Assembly (NCBI RefSeq): GCF_020520425.1
Contig: NC_079487.1
Coordinates: 105,930,141-105,994,140, forward strand
DNA: 64,000 bases
Direction: 5' to 3'
Source: Spinacia oleracea
Taxonomy: Eukaryota > Streptophyta > Magnoliopsida > Caryophyllales > Amaranthaceae
Shown in pieces: positions 47,814 to 60,764 of the stretch. Position 1 is the first letter of the stretch. Every line of letters starts with the position of its first letter. A program made the position numbers and the translations under genes. Below the pieces are notes generated by a model. That model was not told the origin of the DNA, ran no database searches, and saw nothing but the letters and a program-made list of their open reading frames with translations.

Positions 47814-48680
47814 TAGTAAATAACGTTGGTATACAAAAAATGGATATGAGGTCCCAAAAGGTGAAAAAACATATTCGGATCCTAAACGGTGAAAAAATCA
47901 AAAAGTTGGACCCTAACCTTTGTCCTAATTTATTATTTGAGTGATAGTATGGTTAACGGTGAGTTAAACTATGGTTAACTGGCCGGAAAATGAATATGAG
48001 TCCCCAAAAGGTGAAAAAAAAAGGTTGAGGTCCTAAAGGGTGAAAAAACCAAAAGGTTAGACCCCAACATTTAGCTTAACTCCCTTTATACCCTCATAAA
48101 AATCAAAATAGCACACTCGTTTACTTTCAAGTAGGAGTACATTTTTATCCCTATTAAGCCCCTTGATTATTTCTCTCTCGTACCCACATAGGTTAGATTC
48201 TATTGAAATTCATGTGATATTTGTACTTTTGTTAAATTGTCTTATATTCCAAAAGATACCAAATATCTCGTTTCATAGGGGTTTTAAAAAATTACAAAAA
48301 TAAGGAATTGGATTAGATTTTATAAATTTTATGTTATATAATTTCATTATTATTTGGGGTTTCGTCCACTTTTCAATTCTTAGTTGAGCGTATTTTCCCT
48401 TATAATTTGGCATTTACATTAAATATGAACTGAATGTTCCTCTAATGATCATAATATTTTCATTTAATATGATATGTGCTTTTCTAATGAGCGTGTTCAT
48501 TTGGCTTGTATAATATTCTCTCTGTTTCTAAATAATTATACTTTGGTAATTGTGTAGTAATTTACGAGGAAAAAATTGAGATACTTCGTTTTTACTTTAT
48601 CATTTAACTAAAATTGTTAATTAAAGATATGGGTTCCAATGCATCGTAATTGTTAACGTTCTCTCAGAATTGTTCTTCTA

Positions 48681-49040
48681 CTCCCTCCGTCTCTTTTTGT
48701 TTTTTACGTTTTCCTTTTTCCATGGGTGTTCCAAAATGTTCTTTACATTTCCTATTATATAATCACATAAATTATTTAATATTCTATCAAATTTTGTGTC
48801 CAATTATTATATTAACCAATTAAATTTATTGGGTCATTTAATCTCTCACACTTTTCCATAGGGACATTAACCTTTTCTCATTTTTCCAATATCATAATTT
48901 TGAAAAGAGTGAAAACATTATAAATAAACGTAATTTTCCTCGTTCACATGAAAAACTTAGAATAATCTCAATGCACATTAATTAATCGTTAAAACGCGTG
49001 CAAAATACCAAACGTGAAAAACAAAAAGAGACGGAGGGAG
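48681..49040. mobile_element. Stowaway-like MITE, CTCCCTCCGTCTC family, second copy
   Basis: 360 bp, TA on both sides, terminal repeats as in 33692-34044, and the interior (ACATTAATTAATCGTTAAAA and neighbours) is largely collinear with that copy but inverted. Confidence 0.88.
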
Positions 49041-49261
49041 TAGTTTTCTTTTGGAAATACGCTAATTCCACATTTTTCAATGCACTGTTTTATAATTCCA
49101 AAACTAATACTCCATATATTAGTCAATATTTTTGTGCAATTTAATGTGGAATTTATATCGATAATCCAAAAGCGACAATTAAAAAAGAACAAAGGAAGTT
49201 AGTTAATGTATGGTCTTGTTCACCTAATTATTATTTTCTGAATTTATCTTCTCTGAACTTA

Positions 49262-49291
49262 CTAGTTTTTGGGCCCGTTCGACGAACGGGC
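49262..49291 (-). mobile_element. Helitron 3' terminus
   Basis: The minus strand reads a GC-rich perfect hairpin (arms of nine bases, GCCCGTTCG and CGAACGGGC, at 49273-49291) followed shortly by CTAG and then T. This is the expected end of a plant Helitron. The matching 5' start farther right was not identified. Confidence 0.6.
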
Positions 49292-50477
49292 TGGTTATAT
49301 GTTGGTCGAGTAATGGAATTTAGAAATTATGTTGTTCTTAAGTAGGGGTTAGAAGGTGTTTAAACCAAATGACAATAATTAAAACTTTAACATATGAAGT
49401 CTTATCTTTTTAATCATTACATTTTTCTGCTCATGTTCATCTTACCTGAAAAAATAGATCCACTTTAAATCACTTATTACCACCAATAACATATCATTTG
49501 TACAAAGACCAAACAAATTTGCAACTGTTACAGCTTACGACTATACTCATGTTATCCAATTAAGGGAAAGACTTAACAAAGTCTAACTATTGAACGATAC
49601 TAACAAAAAAATTCTTATAGAAGGACTAAAACTAATTGTAAGTTCCCCTAACAACAAAAATATACAAATTAAACCCACCTAAAAGTCTCAAAATATCGAT
49701 GACGATTTACCCACCTTTAATCATTTGCATGGAAACCATACATTATAAGATTATCCTTCTCTGCAAAATGAATTGCAACTAATTAAGCTAGAAAAATAAA
49801 CAACATACTTCCAATGTGCTTAAGAAAAAACAAGAACAACGTGCTTAGAGAGAGATAGAGGGGGTATTACAGCTTGAATTGCATGCATGAAAATAAACAA
49901 TAGAAATGTGCGTTTCAAAACGGATCAGTCAAAAAGTCTATTAGTGAGGTTAAATTATGAATTAATGCTACAGGGAAAGGGAAGAAGATTTGGGGATTGA
50001 ATTAAATTGACATTGAAAATAATTAAGCTTGGAGAGTTAATGGGAAGGTGAAGAATGGGGAAGATGAAGTAGGGGACGTTAGTTTAGGCATAATCAAGTT
50101 GAGTATCGATCCTAATTTTGGGTAATCCCTCCGTCCTGTTTTTGTAGTCCTGATTCTATTTTAAGCGTCCCAAAATTATAATCATGTTTCTATTTCTGGC
50201 CATTAATATTTCCACTTTCTCATGTGCTATATTAATTAAAAATGCACTGAAAACCCAGCACAACTTCTCCATGTACTATATTCCTTTTTCCATGTATCAT
50301 ATTTCAATTTCTCATACAATGTACTATATTTTAATTTCCCGTGTACTATATTACACTTTTCTTAAAACCCGTGTTTTTAGTCAAACAATACTATAAATAT
50401 GGATGGATGCAGTACAATTCTAGTAAATTAAAGAGACGGAGATTAGTAGTATACTACGTAATAACAAATGACAATAA

Positions 50478-50729
50478 AGTAGAATAATGAATGACCATTA
50501 TTTTTTTATAACAAAAAGTAACTAGAAAGACTAATAAGATTGAGGCACGTGTCATCAAAATGGTATTGCTTATGTGTCATTGAAATGGTGATGGTTATGC
50601 TTTAGTAGAATAATGAATGACCATTATTTTTTTATAACAAAAAGTAAATAGAAAGATTGATAAGATTGAGACACGTGTTATCAAAATGGTATTGCTTATG
50701 TGTCATTGAAATGGTGATGGTTATACTTT
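50478..50729. repeat. 126-bp direct tandem duplication
   Basis: Two near-identical units of 126 bases (50478-50603 and 50604-50729), each beginning AGTAGAATAATGAATGACC and containing CACGTGT and GGTATTGCTTATGTGTCATT. They differ at only a few positions, so the duplication is recent. Confidence 0.85.
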
Positions 50730-51069
50730 TTAAATACTACTAGGTGTTGATTGATGTGATCTTATCTAAACTTTTTATAACTTATCAAATTTTGTTTTAG
50801 TTGTAAATTGTGTTTGGTTAGCGCTTATTTTTTCTGAACTTATATTATTTAGATTTATCAAAACTTATTTTAGTTATAAAGAGTACGGAATATTTGGGTA
50901 AACCTTTTTTTCCTAAAATTATCTTACTTTAACTTATTTTTTCTAAAATAAATGGAATTAAGGTGAACAACCCCTAAGATAAATTAATATTTCATCTGTC
51001 CCAATTTAACTGTCGCATTAGATTTTTCATGGAGTTTTATGCGATAAATAGATGTTGACTTATCTATTA

Positions 51070-51416
51070 CTTCTTCCATCCATTTTTGTTCTTTACATAT
51101 TCCGTTTTGGTCTATATGTTTGGAATATTTCCTTCTGTATTATAACATAAATACCCCTAATATTCTATCAAAAATTGGGTCAAGTGATTATTTTGATCAA
51201 TTATATTCATTGGAACATTAAGTTTTTTCCATTTTTCTATTGGGACATTAAATTTCTCACTTTCTCGATGTCAGGATTTTGATAAAAGTGAAAAATATTA
51301 TAATTAAACGTAATTTGTATGATTTAAATATAAAAAGAATGAATCTCGTTCCACATTAACTAATCGTTAAATCGCTTGCATTATACCAAACGTAAAGAAT
51401 AAAAAAAGACGGAGGA
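51070..51416. mobile_element. Diverged Stowaway-like MITE, third copy of the CTCCCTCCGTCTC family
   Basis: Ends are CTTCTTCCATCCATTTTTGT and AAAAAAAGACGGAGGA. The interior (AATTATATTCATTGGAACATTAA and neighbours) matches the 48681 copy. It is more degraded than the other two. Confidence 0.65.
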
Positions 51417-51464
51417 GAATATTTTAATAGAAAAATTAATGCAATGGGAGGTATTGGAGGAATA

Positions 51465-51640
51465 TCTATACTAATATATTAAAAGCATTGTGAAAAACGT
51501 TAATGTGTCACGTAGTACTCTCCCCATTACGCCACATCATTCATCACCAAGTGTTATGTCATGTCATGACATGGACAACCAAAAATCAATACAATGAGGT
51601 TCGAACACCGGATCTCATTATCATCTTAACCAGGGGTCTC
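51465..51640 (+). mobile_element. Helitron-like 5' terminus
   Basis: TCTATACTAATATATTAAAA follows an A, a classic plant Helitron start, and is followed by GTGTCACGTAG and ATTACGCCACATCA words that recur at 62148 and 62975. The 3' end was not located. Confidence 0.55.
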
Positions 51641-53520
51641 AAATCGGATCATCGGTTCGGGTTCATCGGTTCGGGTTGAAACCAATTTATTTTGCTATCG
51701 GTTCGGTTCGGGTCGGGTAGAAAATTAACGGTTCGGGTTCGGGTTATGTGATACGAGTTCATATTGGGTCGGGTCATAAACGGGTTAAGTCTGGTTCATA
51801 TCGGTTCGGGTTATAATCGGGTCGGGTTCTTATTGGGTCGGGTCTCGGGTCGATTTGTAGTCGGGTCGGGTCAATTTGGTTCGGTTTGTTAACGGGTTTA
51901 GCCGGATTGTAATCGAGTCGGGTTCATATCGGGTCGGATTCATGTTTAGTCAGATCAATTAGGATACAAATTACAAACAATGTCGGGTTATTACTAAAAT
52001 CACAATTTTCAATACGTTTATAATATAATATCTACATTATTAAAGCAAAGTGAAAGGTAAAAGAGATAATTTGATTACGTGATTTATAACTAATGTCATT
52101 TTTTTTTTGAGAACAACTAATTTAGTAATGTTCACTATCCAATTAATTTCATAAACTTAATTTAGGAAAAATGAGTTAATATCTTTTACATGTCCTGTAG
52201 TATTTACCAATCATATTATTCAAATGGAATAAAAATCATATATGCCTCCCCCCCTCCACCATGTCAAAGTATTACGAAGCATGTATTGATGAATTAAGAA
52301 CTAATAATGTGGTAATTAATAATCGATAATGATGAATTAATACGTAATGAATTTGTAAAGTTTGTAAATACAAGTTTGTCATATTTTCATATTGGTTTAA
52401 ACAGCAACGAGACTAACATGTTAAACAACGAAACGAGACAAACAAGTTCAATTGTTAATGAATTAAGTCGATTCAATTAAAACAACATAGGTTTTCGATT
52501 AGTTCTTAGGTTATGAGCTTATAAGCTTATAAGGTATTGAATTAGATCAATTTAGTTTAATGATCGATTAGACGATTAGTCAGTTGAGTACGAGTCAATA
52601 AAAGAGTGCAAGGTAATAAAACAAAACAAATTTATGAGTTTAATACTTTTATAACATTTTCAAGAATTAAGGAATATATCATTCTACATTTTATTACTCT
52701 ATTAAGCTAATAACTGATTAATTGATGATCATGATTAGTTTAAACTAAAAGTCCACATAACTATAACTATGTAAGGATATAAATCTATAACGATATAATT
52801 GTATAATTATATAATTAGATCAATTTAGTTCAATGATTGATTAAACGATTAGTCAGTTAAATACGAGTCAATAAAAGAGTGTAAGACTAATAAAACAATA
52901 CAAATTCATGAGTTTTATACTTTTATAACACTGTAAATAATTAAGGAATATAAAATTCTACATTTTATTACTCTAATAAGCTAATAAGCCATTTGTTGTA
53001 AGTAAACATAAAAGGGTAAATAACTCTAATGCTTATTTTAATGGAGCACCTGCAAAGTCAAACCTAGAAACGCTCATGTTAGTATCATATTTGATATTGC
53101 GGGTTATAAACAGTTTGAATTAAACGAGTTGTAAACGGGTTACGGGTTGTAAACGATTCGGGTGATAAACGGTTCGGTGATAAACGGTCCGGGTTGAAAC
53201 AGCTCGGGTTGTAAACGGTCCGGGTTGAAACAATTCGGGTTGTACACGGTTCGGGTTGAAACACTTCGGGCTGTGAACGGGTTTTTCCCGGGTTAAAACG
53301 GTTCGGGTTGAAATAAATCGAGTCATTAACGGTTTTCGGGTCCATACGTTTCAGGTTGGGTTGACGCATGGCGGTTTTTTATCGGGTATCGGGTCTTAAT
53401 CGGTTTTATATTTTCGAGACGGTTCGGGTTCGGGTCGAATGTTATCGGTTCGGTTAATTTTCGCGTTCCAACTAACGGGTTATTAACGGTTTGGGTTCTT
53501 AACAATTCGGATTAACCAAC
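51641..53520. repeat. Degenerate CGGGTT/GGTTCGGG arrays flanking AT-rich DNA
   Basis: Two blocks (51641-51960 and 53095-53510) are made of loosely repeated GGTTCGGGT, GGGTCGGGT and TAAACGG words. The 1.1 kb between them is AT-rich and has its own diverged direct repeat (GATTAGTCAGTTGAGTACGA near 52570 and again near 52850). No coding sense; the Pro/Asn-rich frames are artefacts. Confidence 0.7.
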
Positions 53521-54259
53521 CACCATTTGTGGTTTATCTTTTTCACATTTATTTATAAATAAATGTTAACATGGAGTCTAAAATAACTAATTTTTTATGT
53601 GACTTTTTATTTTATATGGACTATTTTGCAAAAAAAAAAATTATAATTAAAGTATTATGACAAACTTGATGTCATAAGCCTCATAAGCGTCAACTATAAG
53701 AATGTCCTTCATAGCTGAATATATATATCTAATTTGTTGTTTATTGATTTGATGCATTTATTTTCACGAGAAAACGAATTATAAGATGATTTAATTGAAA
53801 ATTTTACTTGGCATGATAAATGGCATAGTGTGTCTATGTATTTGACAAAATAATGGATGTTTTTCACTCTATTAAATGCAAGTATTTTGGTCAATATTAA
53901 GTTCATGAGAAATCTAAAATTTTAACTATTCAATGTAATAATTGGGGCATCGTCCGTACCACACACTAATTTAATTGAAAAAGAGAAATACTCCGTAACA
54001 TCTTAACTTTTGATAGTGAGAAAAAACAAGAAATAGGATATTAGTGGATAGATATTATAAAAAGAAATTGAGACAACTGAAATAGGAAAGTATGACGTTT
54101 AAATTAGAAAGGAGGAAAGTACATATAACGATTAAATTAGGAAGGTAACCTTAGAGCATGAGTAGTGGTGAGTTAGTAGTTATTCACAACACTCTCTCTT
54201 CTACTTGTGAGTTAACTCACCCTTGTAGGTGGTAACTCACAACTTCACCATGGGGAGGG

Positions 54260-54801
54260 GATGCAACTAGGGATGGGCATGGGCCGGATCTGGTGAGACC
54301 CAGACCCAGACCCATATTTTTTAGGCGGACCCAGACCCGCCCCAGATCCATTGGGTCTGAAAATTTCAGACCCATACCCAGATCCAATGGGTCTAATGGG
54401 TCTCTGGTCAAAAATGGGTCTACTGTTATTTGTTTGTTTTTAACATTTTTGTCTTAGAAAATTTTCACGCGCCATTAATTTAACCGCTTTACCATCACAT
54501 ATTCACATTCGATACATAAAATATCACAATTCGCAAATTAGTGCCAAAATACTAGTGCATGCAGGTATCTTATTAGACTACTTCTAATTTCTAATAATTG
54601 ACCGGGTCCATGGGCCGAATCTGGACCAGGTCTGGGTCTGAGAATATTAGACCCAGACCCAGACCCGTTTTTAAACACATGGATCCAGATCCTCCCCAAA
54701 TCCATTGGGTCTCAAATAATTAGACCCAGACCCTTAAATATGGGTCGGGTCCAACCGGGTCTGGGGCGGGTCCTGGACCCATGTCCATCCCTAGATGCAA
54801 C
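54260..54801. mobile_element. hAT-type foldback MITE with perfect 8-bp target duplication
   Basis: The element 54268-54793 starts TAGGGATGGGCATGGG and ends CCATGTCCATCCCTA. GATGCAAC is duplicated exactly at 54260-54267 and 54794-54801. The 8-bp duplication and TAGGG ends define a hAT-superfamily element. The arms are rich in GACCCAGACCC and GGGTCTGGGTC words, so the ends can pair over long distances. Confidence 0.9.
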
Positions 54802-57800
54802 CACTGAAGAATCACTGAATTATGGGACCCGCGGTGGCAGAAAGTAAGAAAGATCCGTTTAAATGTTGACATGTGTCCTTGCATTTCATTTCCTCTTACA
54901 CAAATTACGTTGGTTTGATGTTGATACAATATTACCCTTTTTTGTTCTTTGTTAATTTTCTTACGTAAATTGACAATTTATTTAATTTTTTATCAAAAAA
55001 ATAATTACACCAAAGGCATTCTTATAATTTCATCTATAAATTGAGCCCAATATCGGTATTTTTTTTTACCCTTATTTTTTTCATTGTAAAATCAATTTGC
55101 ATAGTATTTAGATATAAAAATATTTCGTAATTATTTGATTATTAATATTAAATAAAATGCTTTAATTAAAAAATAATAATTAACAATGTCATTAGTTTTA
55201 TTAATTAATTATATAAGGCCAATAACTAGAAATAATTAGTAATACATAAGAGAGAATAAATGGTGGGGTATTGATAAAATTAGGAGAGAGAGTGGTGGAG
55301 AATCTCACCATTGTAGAAAAGTAAATGAGGTGACTCATAATAGTGACTCAAGAATCAAGATAGTGGAAAGTGATGTGGATGATGATATAGAACAGAGATA
55401 AAATCATGTATGATTGTGAGTAAGTAGGGTAGTGACTTACCAGTTACCACTATTCATGCTCTTAGATATGAGAATTGAGTGAAGTTCACGAGGCTCCCAC
55501 GACTCCACGAGGAATGGTGGTGCCACTCCTAGGATTTTGCCTCACCTTATACTTCAAGTTCCGAGAATTGAAAGTCTGAAAGACAAGGGTACATATTTTA
55601 GTTTTAAACTCAAAATTCATGATTCAGGAGTACAAAATAGTTGAGCCACAAGTGTTATATAAATAGATGGGAGATAGAAGATTTGTACTGAAATTTATTG
55701 TACACATGCTATTAGTCTAAATTATTAGGCCGGCATCTCACCAAATTTGTTATCTAATTTACTATGTGGATTGATATTTTTTACTATAATATTGGGTTGA
55801 GTTATTTGGTGTTAGCACCTGGTTCATCATTTGGGCTAATCCGGATTTGGGGCGAGTTTTGGGTGGATAAGTTTCAGTCCCCTCCCAATTGGTGTTGCGG
55901 GGGATCGAACACGGGTTTTCTCTTCGTGTTCGATCCCTACCAAGAGGAAGTCCAAATACATGCCTGGCATGTATTTGCAAAAACATGCCAACCCCAAATA
56001 AAAAGGTAAATGTAAATGTTAAATATTTTTGGGGGGGAAATGTATAACGGAATTGTAAATTTGTAAAACAGGGTGGTGATTTGGCATTGCTGAGTTGGTA
56101 TTGGTATTACAAAAATGGTACTAAACTTTTTTTAAATGAAATTCATTTTCCTTAAATGGTACTCGTTTTGTACTAAATTTATAAAGTGGTATTAATATCA
56201 CAAAATGGTGCTAAATATTTTAAAATGGTATTCATATTACAAAATTGGTACTCAATTTTTCTATATGGGATCCAAGTTGGCAAACGGGGTTGACTATTCA
56301 ACAATTTCAAAATGACTGGGAAATTACAAACAAGCTCATGGCATGTATTTCATAATACATGTCTGGCTGCGATTTTGACGCCCACCCCTACCAAGTTCAG
56401 CTCCTATCACCACTGAACCAACAAGCAATTGGTAGTTATTTGCTTATGTGGCTTATATCTACTCATATTGGATCCGATGTAACCATTGAACTGTTGGCTA
56501 AGTGGTAAGACTAAAGACTCAGGGTCCAACGTGTTACTCCCTTTCCATTCTATATGTGTTTTGTTTTACGGATCTTTATGAGGTTCCTTTTTAAGCTTTA
56601 GGTAAGTTTAAATATTTTCTTTTGTTATATAAATACCCTTAATATTTTGTATTAAGGTATAATTAATAAATATAATTTGCGTTATATAAGTCACAAAATA
56701 ATTTTTATTCGGATTAATTATTTGTTAAACAACATACACGTTACCAAAAAAAAAAGACAAAGGGGAGATTATCTATCAGAATACAAAGTATGATGTTTAT
56801 GTGAAGGGGAATATCGAATAAGTAAAATAGCCAAGGACTAAGAGAGAGAAATACGAAGTAACAAGCTAAACATTAAAATGTAATGTTAATTCCTATAGGC
56901 TATAGCATTCTACTTTTTACCTCAAATTACTTGATCAAGATGAATGATTTTATCCCAAAATATGTGTTGTCAACATAAAGCGAATTTTACATAAGCACAT
57001 CAATTAGAAAACAAAAAGTATGGAACTGTCGTTTTCATTTTGTAAATATAATCGTTTTTAAAATATTAAAATAGAAACCAAGCTATAAAATGGAATATAC
57101 TATTACTACAAATAATGACGTTCATTAATGAAGTTTTGGACTAATGGTTAAAACTAAAACCTTGTAGCTCATTCGTGGGGGGTGGGGGGGGAAACAATGC
57201 CCATAAAAGCATACTCCCTATTAGTCAAAATAATTTTTTTTTATAGCGTACTCAGACCATTACTGCATTCGAATTTATCAGCTTTGAATTGTTATTTTAA
57301 GATATTGTATGGTTGATCATAGTAAGCAAAATTTTATAGATTTTTTTTCTTCATATATTGACATTTCCCGAGAAGTATAATATGTTGTTTGGTAGAAGAT
57401 GAGAAGTAGTTTCACTTACTTTAGGAGATCTAGGTAAACAACTTACTCCATTTGTGGCAATTGGGCTTCCTAGAAAGTGTGACATCCCATGTTTTTGCAA
57501 ATCAGACACCACTACAATGATTGTAAATATTCCACTTATTTTTTTTAATGCATAAATAAGAAATATATTACCAAGTGAGGATTACACCTCTAAAGTTTTG
57601 GGGCATACAAAAGAGCCTACAATTAGCAGTAGTGCCATCACAAAAACCAATATTGGCACAACTTCTCAGGATAAAACTAGGCTTGCAAAAGTTAAAATAT
57701 AGACAAACAAAATAAAGGAAGTTAGTTCCATAAACATGCTTCTTTATATACTGCTTCCTGGACCAAACCAAGAAACTAAGTGGTTGATTCTGCTTCAGTA

Positions 57801-59160
57801 ACCATCTCCATCTCATAGTCATGAACCAAAGTTGGTGGCGGTTGGAAATGATACATCTTCACTGGTTTCATCTGCCTCCCAATCTCCACAAGACCATGAG
57901 CTAGCAATCTTATTTGCATCTCTCTTAACATGGAAAATAGAAACCACCCAGTTTCTCTCCAAGAGAGAAGTGAATATTCCACTTATTAAGTCAGACTTTT
58001 CATGTTTTTCATGTTAACCAAACATCACTTTAGACTATTAGTACTTTGTAAAAAGTTTTTGAAAATAACCTTTTACCACTGTAAATCATAATTCGTTATA
58101 ATTAAGCGTTCGTACAATATCACTATCAGTTTTCAGTTTTTTATGATTTAAATTGAATCATTAATTAGAAAATAGTCATATTTATAGTAATCAATTTGAG
58201 TTTGAAAATTGACAAAAAAAAAAAAAAACAAATTGTTTTAGTTTCCATATTTTTGTTTTTAGTTTTTTTTAAAATAGAAATTTGAAAACACATACGCTAC
58301 TTATCTCCCTCCGTTTTTAAATAAATGAATCATATTGACTGACACACTTACTGAGTTACTGGTGCACAACTTTGAACACTAGTATCTCTAATTGTCTATT
58401 AATAAATGTTGTAGAAAGTTGCGATAATGAAATTATACATTTTGACTAACCCAACAAGTCAACAACATATTACATACTAGGTACTCCGTAATACGGAGTA
58501 ACATTTAATTTTGAACATTTTAGTAAAAGATCAAATCAAAGTCACTTGACCCAGTCGGAATTATCAAAGAAAAGCAAGCACTAATCTTTAGAACGAACCA
58601 ACCGATTTACATGCAATAAATCTGTAAAAACTTCGGAATCCGCCAGAAAAGAGATAAACTCTCAGAATTTTATTATCAAAAGAATAGTTGGTTTCTAATG
58701 ATGAAAATAAAGTGTTTAAATAGTTAACACAAAACCCTAATACGAAACGGAATTAAAAACAAAACTAAAAAATAATTAAACTGCAGTTTCGAGCTCTAAA
58801 TGAACTCGGATGGCCGAAAAAGCCCATCCGGCATGAGTTGAACTCGTGGGTTCGTTTCCTTTCCGAAAACATATTCTATTAAGCAATCGGACGCCAGAGG
58901 CCCAACTAGTAGAAATCATTTCAGCAGTTTTCGACGATTTGCTTCTTTGTCGAATCGTATAGCTATCCTTCTTTTGACGGGAATTTTCCATAGTTTTATA
59001 TGTTATACTACGGAATAAACAAATGTAGGTATTAATCAATTTCAGATATGAATTAGTTAAATTATAACTAAAGAACAATAAATAAGACTTCAATTGAGTT
59101 TTACTTAACAATTTATACGTATTAATAATCCCTATATTTTAACTCGGATACAACTAAATG
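54802..59160. other. Intergenic DNA with inverted-repeat clusters, no convincing gene
   Basis: AT-rich. 55780-56400 holds short perfect hairpins (see findings) and repeated AATGGTACT words. A minus-strand frame at 57776-57982 (HFQPPPTLVHDYEMEMVTEAES) has protein-like composition but no recognisable family, start context or partner exons. Confidence 0.45.
58776..58991 (-). CDS. Doubtful small ORF, 71 codons
   Basis: Starting at MENSRQKKDS, the frame encodes a Ser/Lys-rich peptide ending HAGWAFSAIRVHLELETAV. The local base composition (GC-richer than both flanks between 58780 and 58990) and the non-repetitive sequence are the only hints that it could be real or a gene fragment. I do not recognise a family. 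It stands alone, with no splice partners found. Confidence 0.2.
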   Translation of the reverse strand: MENSRQKKDSYTIRQRSKSSKTAEMISTSWASGVRLLNRICFRKGNEPTSSTHAGWAFSAIRVHLELETAV

Positions 59161-59165
59161 AAGTA

Positions 59166-59490
59166 CTCCCTCCGTCCTTTAATATTTGCACCGCTTTCCT
59201 TTTCGGGCCGTCCCTTAATACTTGCACCACTTCTATAAATGGAAATTTATACCTATATTATATTATTTCTCACACTTACTTACTAACCCCATCTACACCC
59301 CTATTTCCTACAAAAAATCATTTAAAAATTCACACCCCCACTCATCACTTTCCACCTCTTACACATTACCCACTAACTATATTAAAAAATACTCCACTAT
59401 CAACTTACACCCATTAAATTAATAAGTCAATTTTAATGTTTTTAACTTCGCACCGGTCAAACCGATGCGAGTATTAAGGGACGGAGGAAG
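59166..59490. mobile_element. Stowaway-like MITE, CTCCCTCCGTCCTTTAATA family
   Basis: Ends CTCCCTCCGTCCTTTAATAT and GAGTATTAAGGGACGGAGGAAG with flanking TA; 325 bp. The inner parts GTCCCTTAATACTTGCACC and GCACCGGTCAAACCGATGC are typical of this MITE group. A relative is at 63286. Confidence 0.85.
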
Positions 59491-60219
59491 TAGTAAACCT
59501 TGAATTTGGTCCAGACCAATGATACTATGATAGTCAATGGCTGCCTTAACAGTTAACAGACGAGTAGTTTGAAAGTGTTGTGTCCGCTACCCATCGTGGA
59601 TTGAGAAGTGATAGACGCTCCAAGTTAATAAGGACTTTTGGATTACAAAAACTCAAAAACAAATAAATAACGGCTAATTGCCGACTAGTTTGATTAGTTG
59701 GATCTTGCAAGCATGAAACACGGACGTAGTCTATGGGCCACCTTCCAACGGTTTTGCTTGATCCAATGTGCGTATGTGTCCAAAATATTTAACATGGGCC
59801 ACTTTATTTTAAAATTTATATCCTCCATTTGATTTGGTCAAAAAGAAAAATACTTCGTAGTAACCAATTTTTTTATTTTTATTTTTATTTTTCCTTTTTT
59901 TTAGAGAGATAAAGGGAAAATTAGTATAGACAGATTCGATCTCCGTCATTGGATATATCCCATCAAGACTTTAATACGGAGTAACTAAATTGGTTGACAT
60001 TCATATAAGTCCTTACAATATTAATTAATAAGATCATTGTTGATCTTGTGCAAACAAAATCTTCATCCCTCTCTCTCTCTACCCAATTTTTCACTCATCA
60101 TTTTCCATTTTTCCCATATTAATCATAGGAAAATCGATGTTGACAAACTCTATAAATTAGGCTCAGTTTTTAATGAATAGAGCATAGATAATACGGAGTG
60201 CTACCTTCGTTTCAAAATA

Positions 60220-60501
60220 CTCCCTCTGTATTTATTTAAGGGATACACTTGCTTTTTCCAGCCGTATTTATTTAAGAGATACACTTACCATTTTTAGTAA
60301 CTTATCAACTCCACCGTCTAAATAAATAATATATCTACACCCCACCTCCACCCCCACTCTCTAAAATGACATGGTCCCCACTTGTTTTTCTTATTAAAAT
60401 ATTTACTCAACCCCAATTGTTTTATTACTTTATTCCATTCAATTTTTTTCCTTAATACGCGTGCCCGGCCAAGTGTATCTCTTAAATAAATACGGAGGGA
60501 G
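60220..60501. mobile_element. Stowaway-like MITE, same family as 18806 and 47490
   Basis: CTCCCTCTGTATTTATTTAA and AAATAAATACGGAGGGAG, TA on both sides; 282 bp, with the central GACATGGTCCCCACTTG segment of the family. Confidence 0.87.
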
Positions 60502-60764
60502 TAATATTTACACTTTCCGTTTTAGTCCGTTTCATAATATTTTTTACACTTTATTTTATTATTTTTAGACATAAAAATTTACTACCTTACCCTTCTTCCC
60601 TCACAACATTTATAATTTTCCACTTACTTTATTCATTTTTTTCTTACACCCACCCACATTTTTACACATTTCTCTTAATTTATCTATATTTTATTATATT
60701 CAACCACTTTTCTATTTTTATCTTAATATTTGTGCATAAAGATCTTTATAAAACGGAGGTAGTA
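60502..60764. mobile_element. Probable further Stowaway-like MITE adjoining the previous one
   Basis: It runs from TAATATTTACACTTTCCGTT to ATAAAACGGAGGTAGTA. The right end is Stowaway-like; the left end merges with the neighbouring MITE, suggesting insertion of one into or next to the other. Confidence 0.45.

Noticed and set aside
57568..57982. Minus-strand frames suggestive of a gene fragment
   Set aside because: The composition is partly protein-like, but no family, no continuous exon model and no neighbouring evidence were found.
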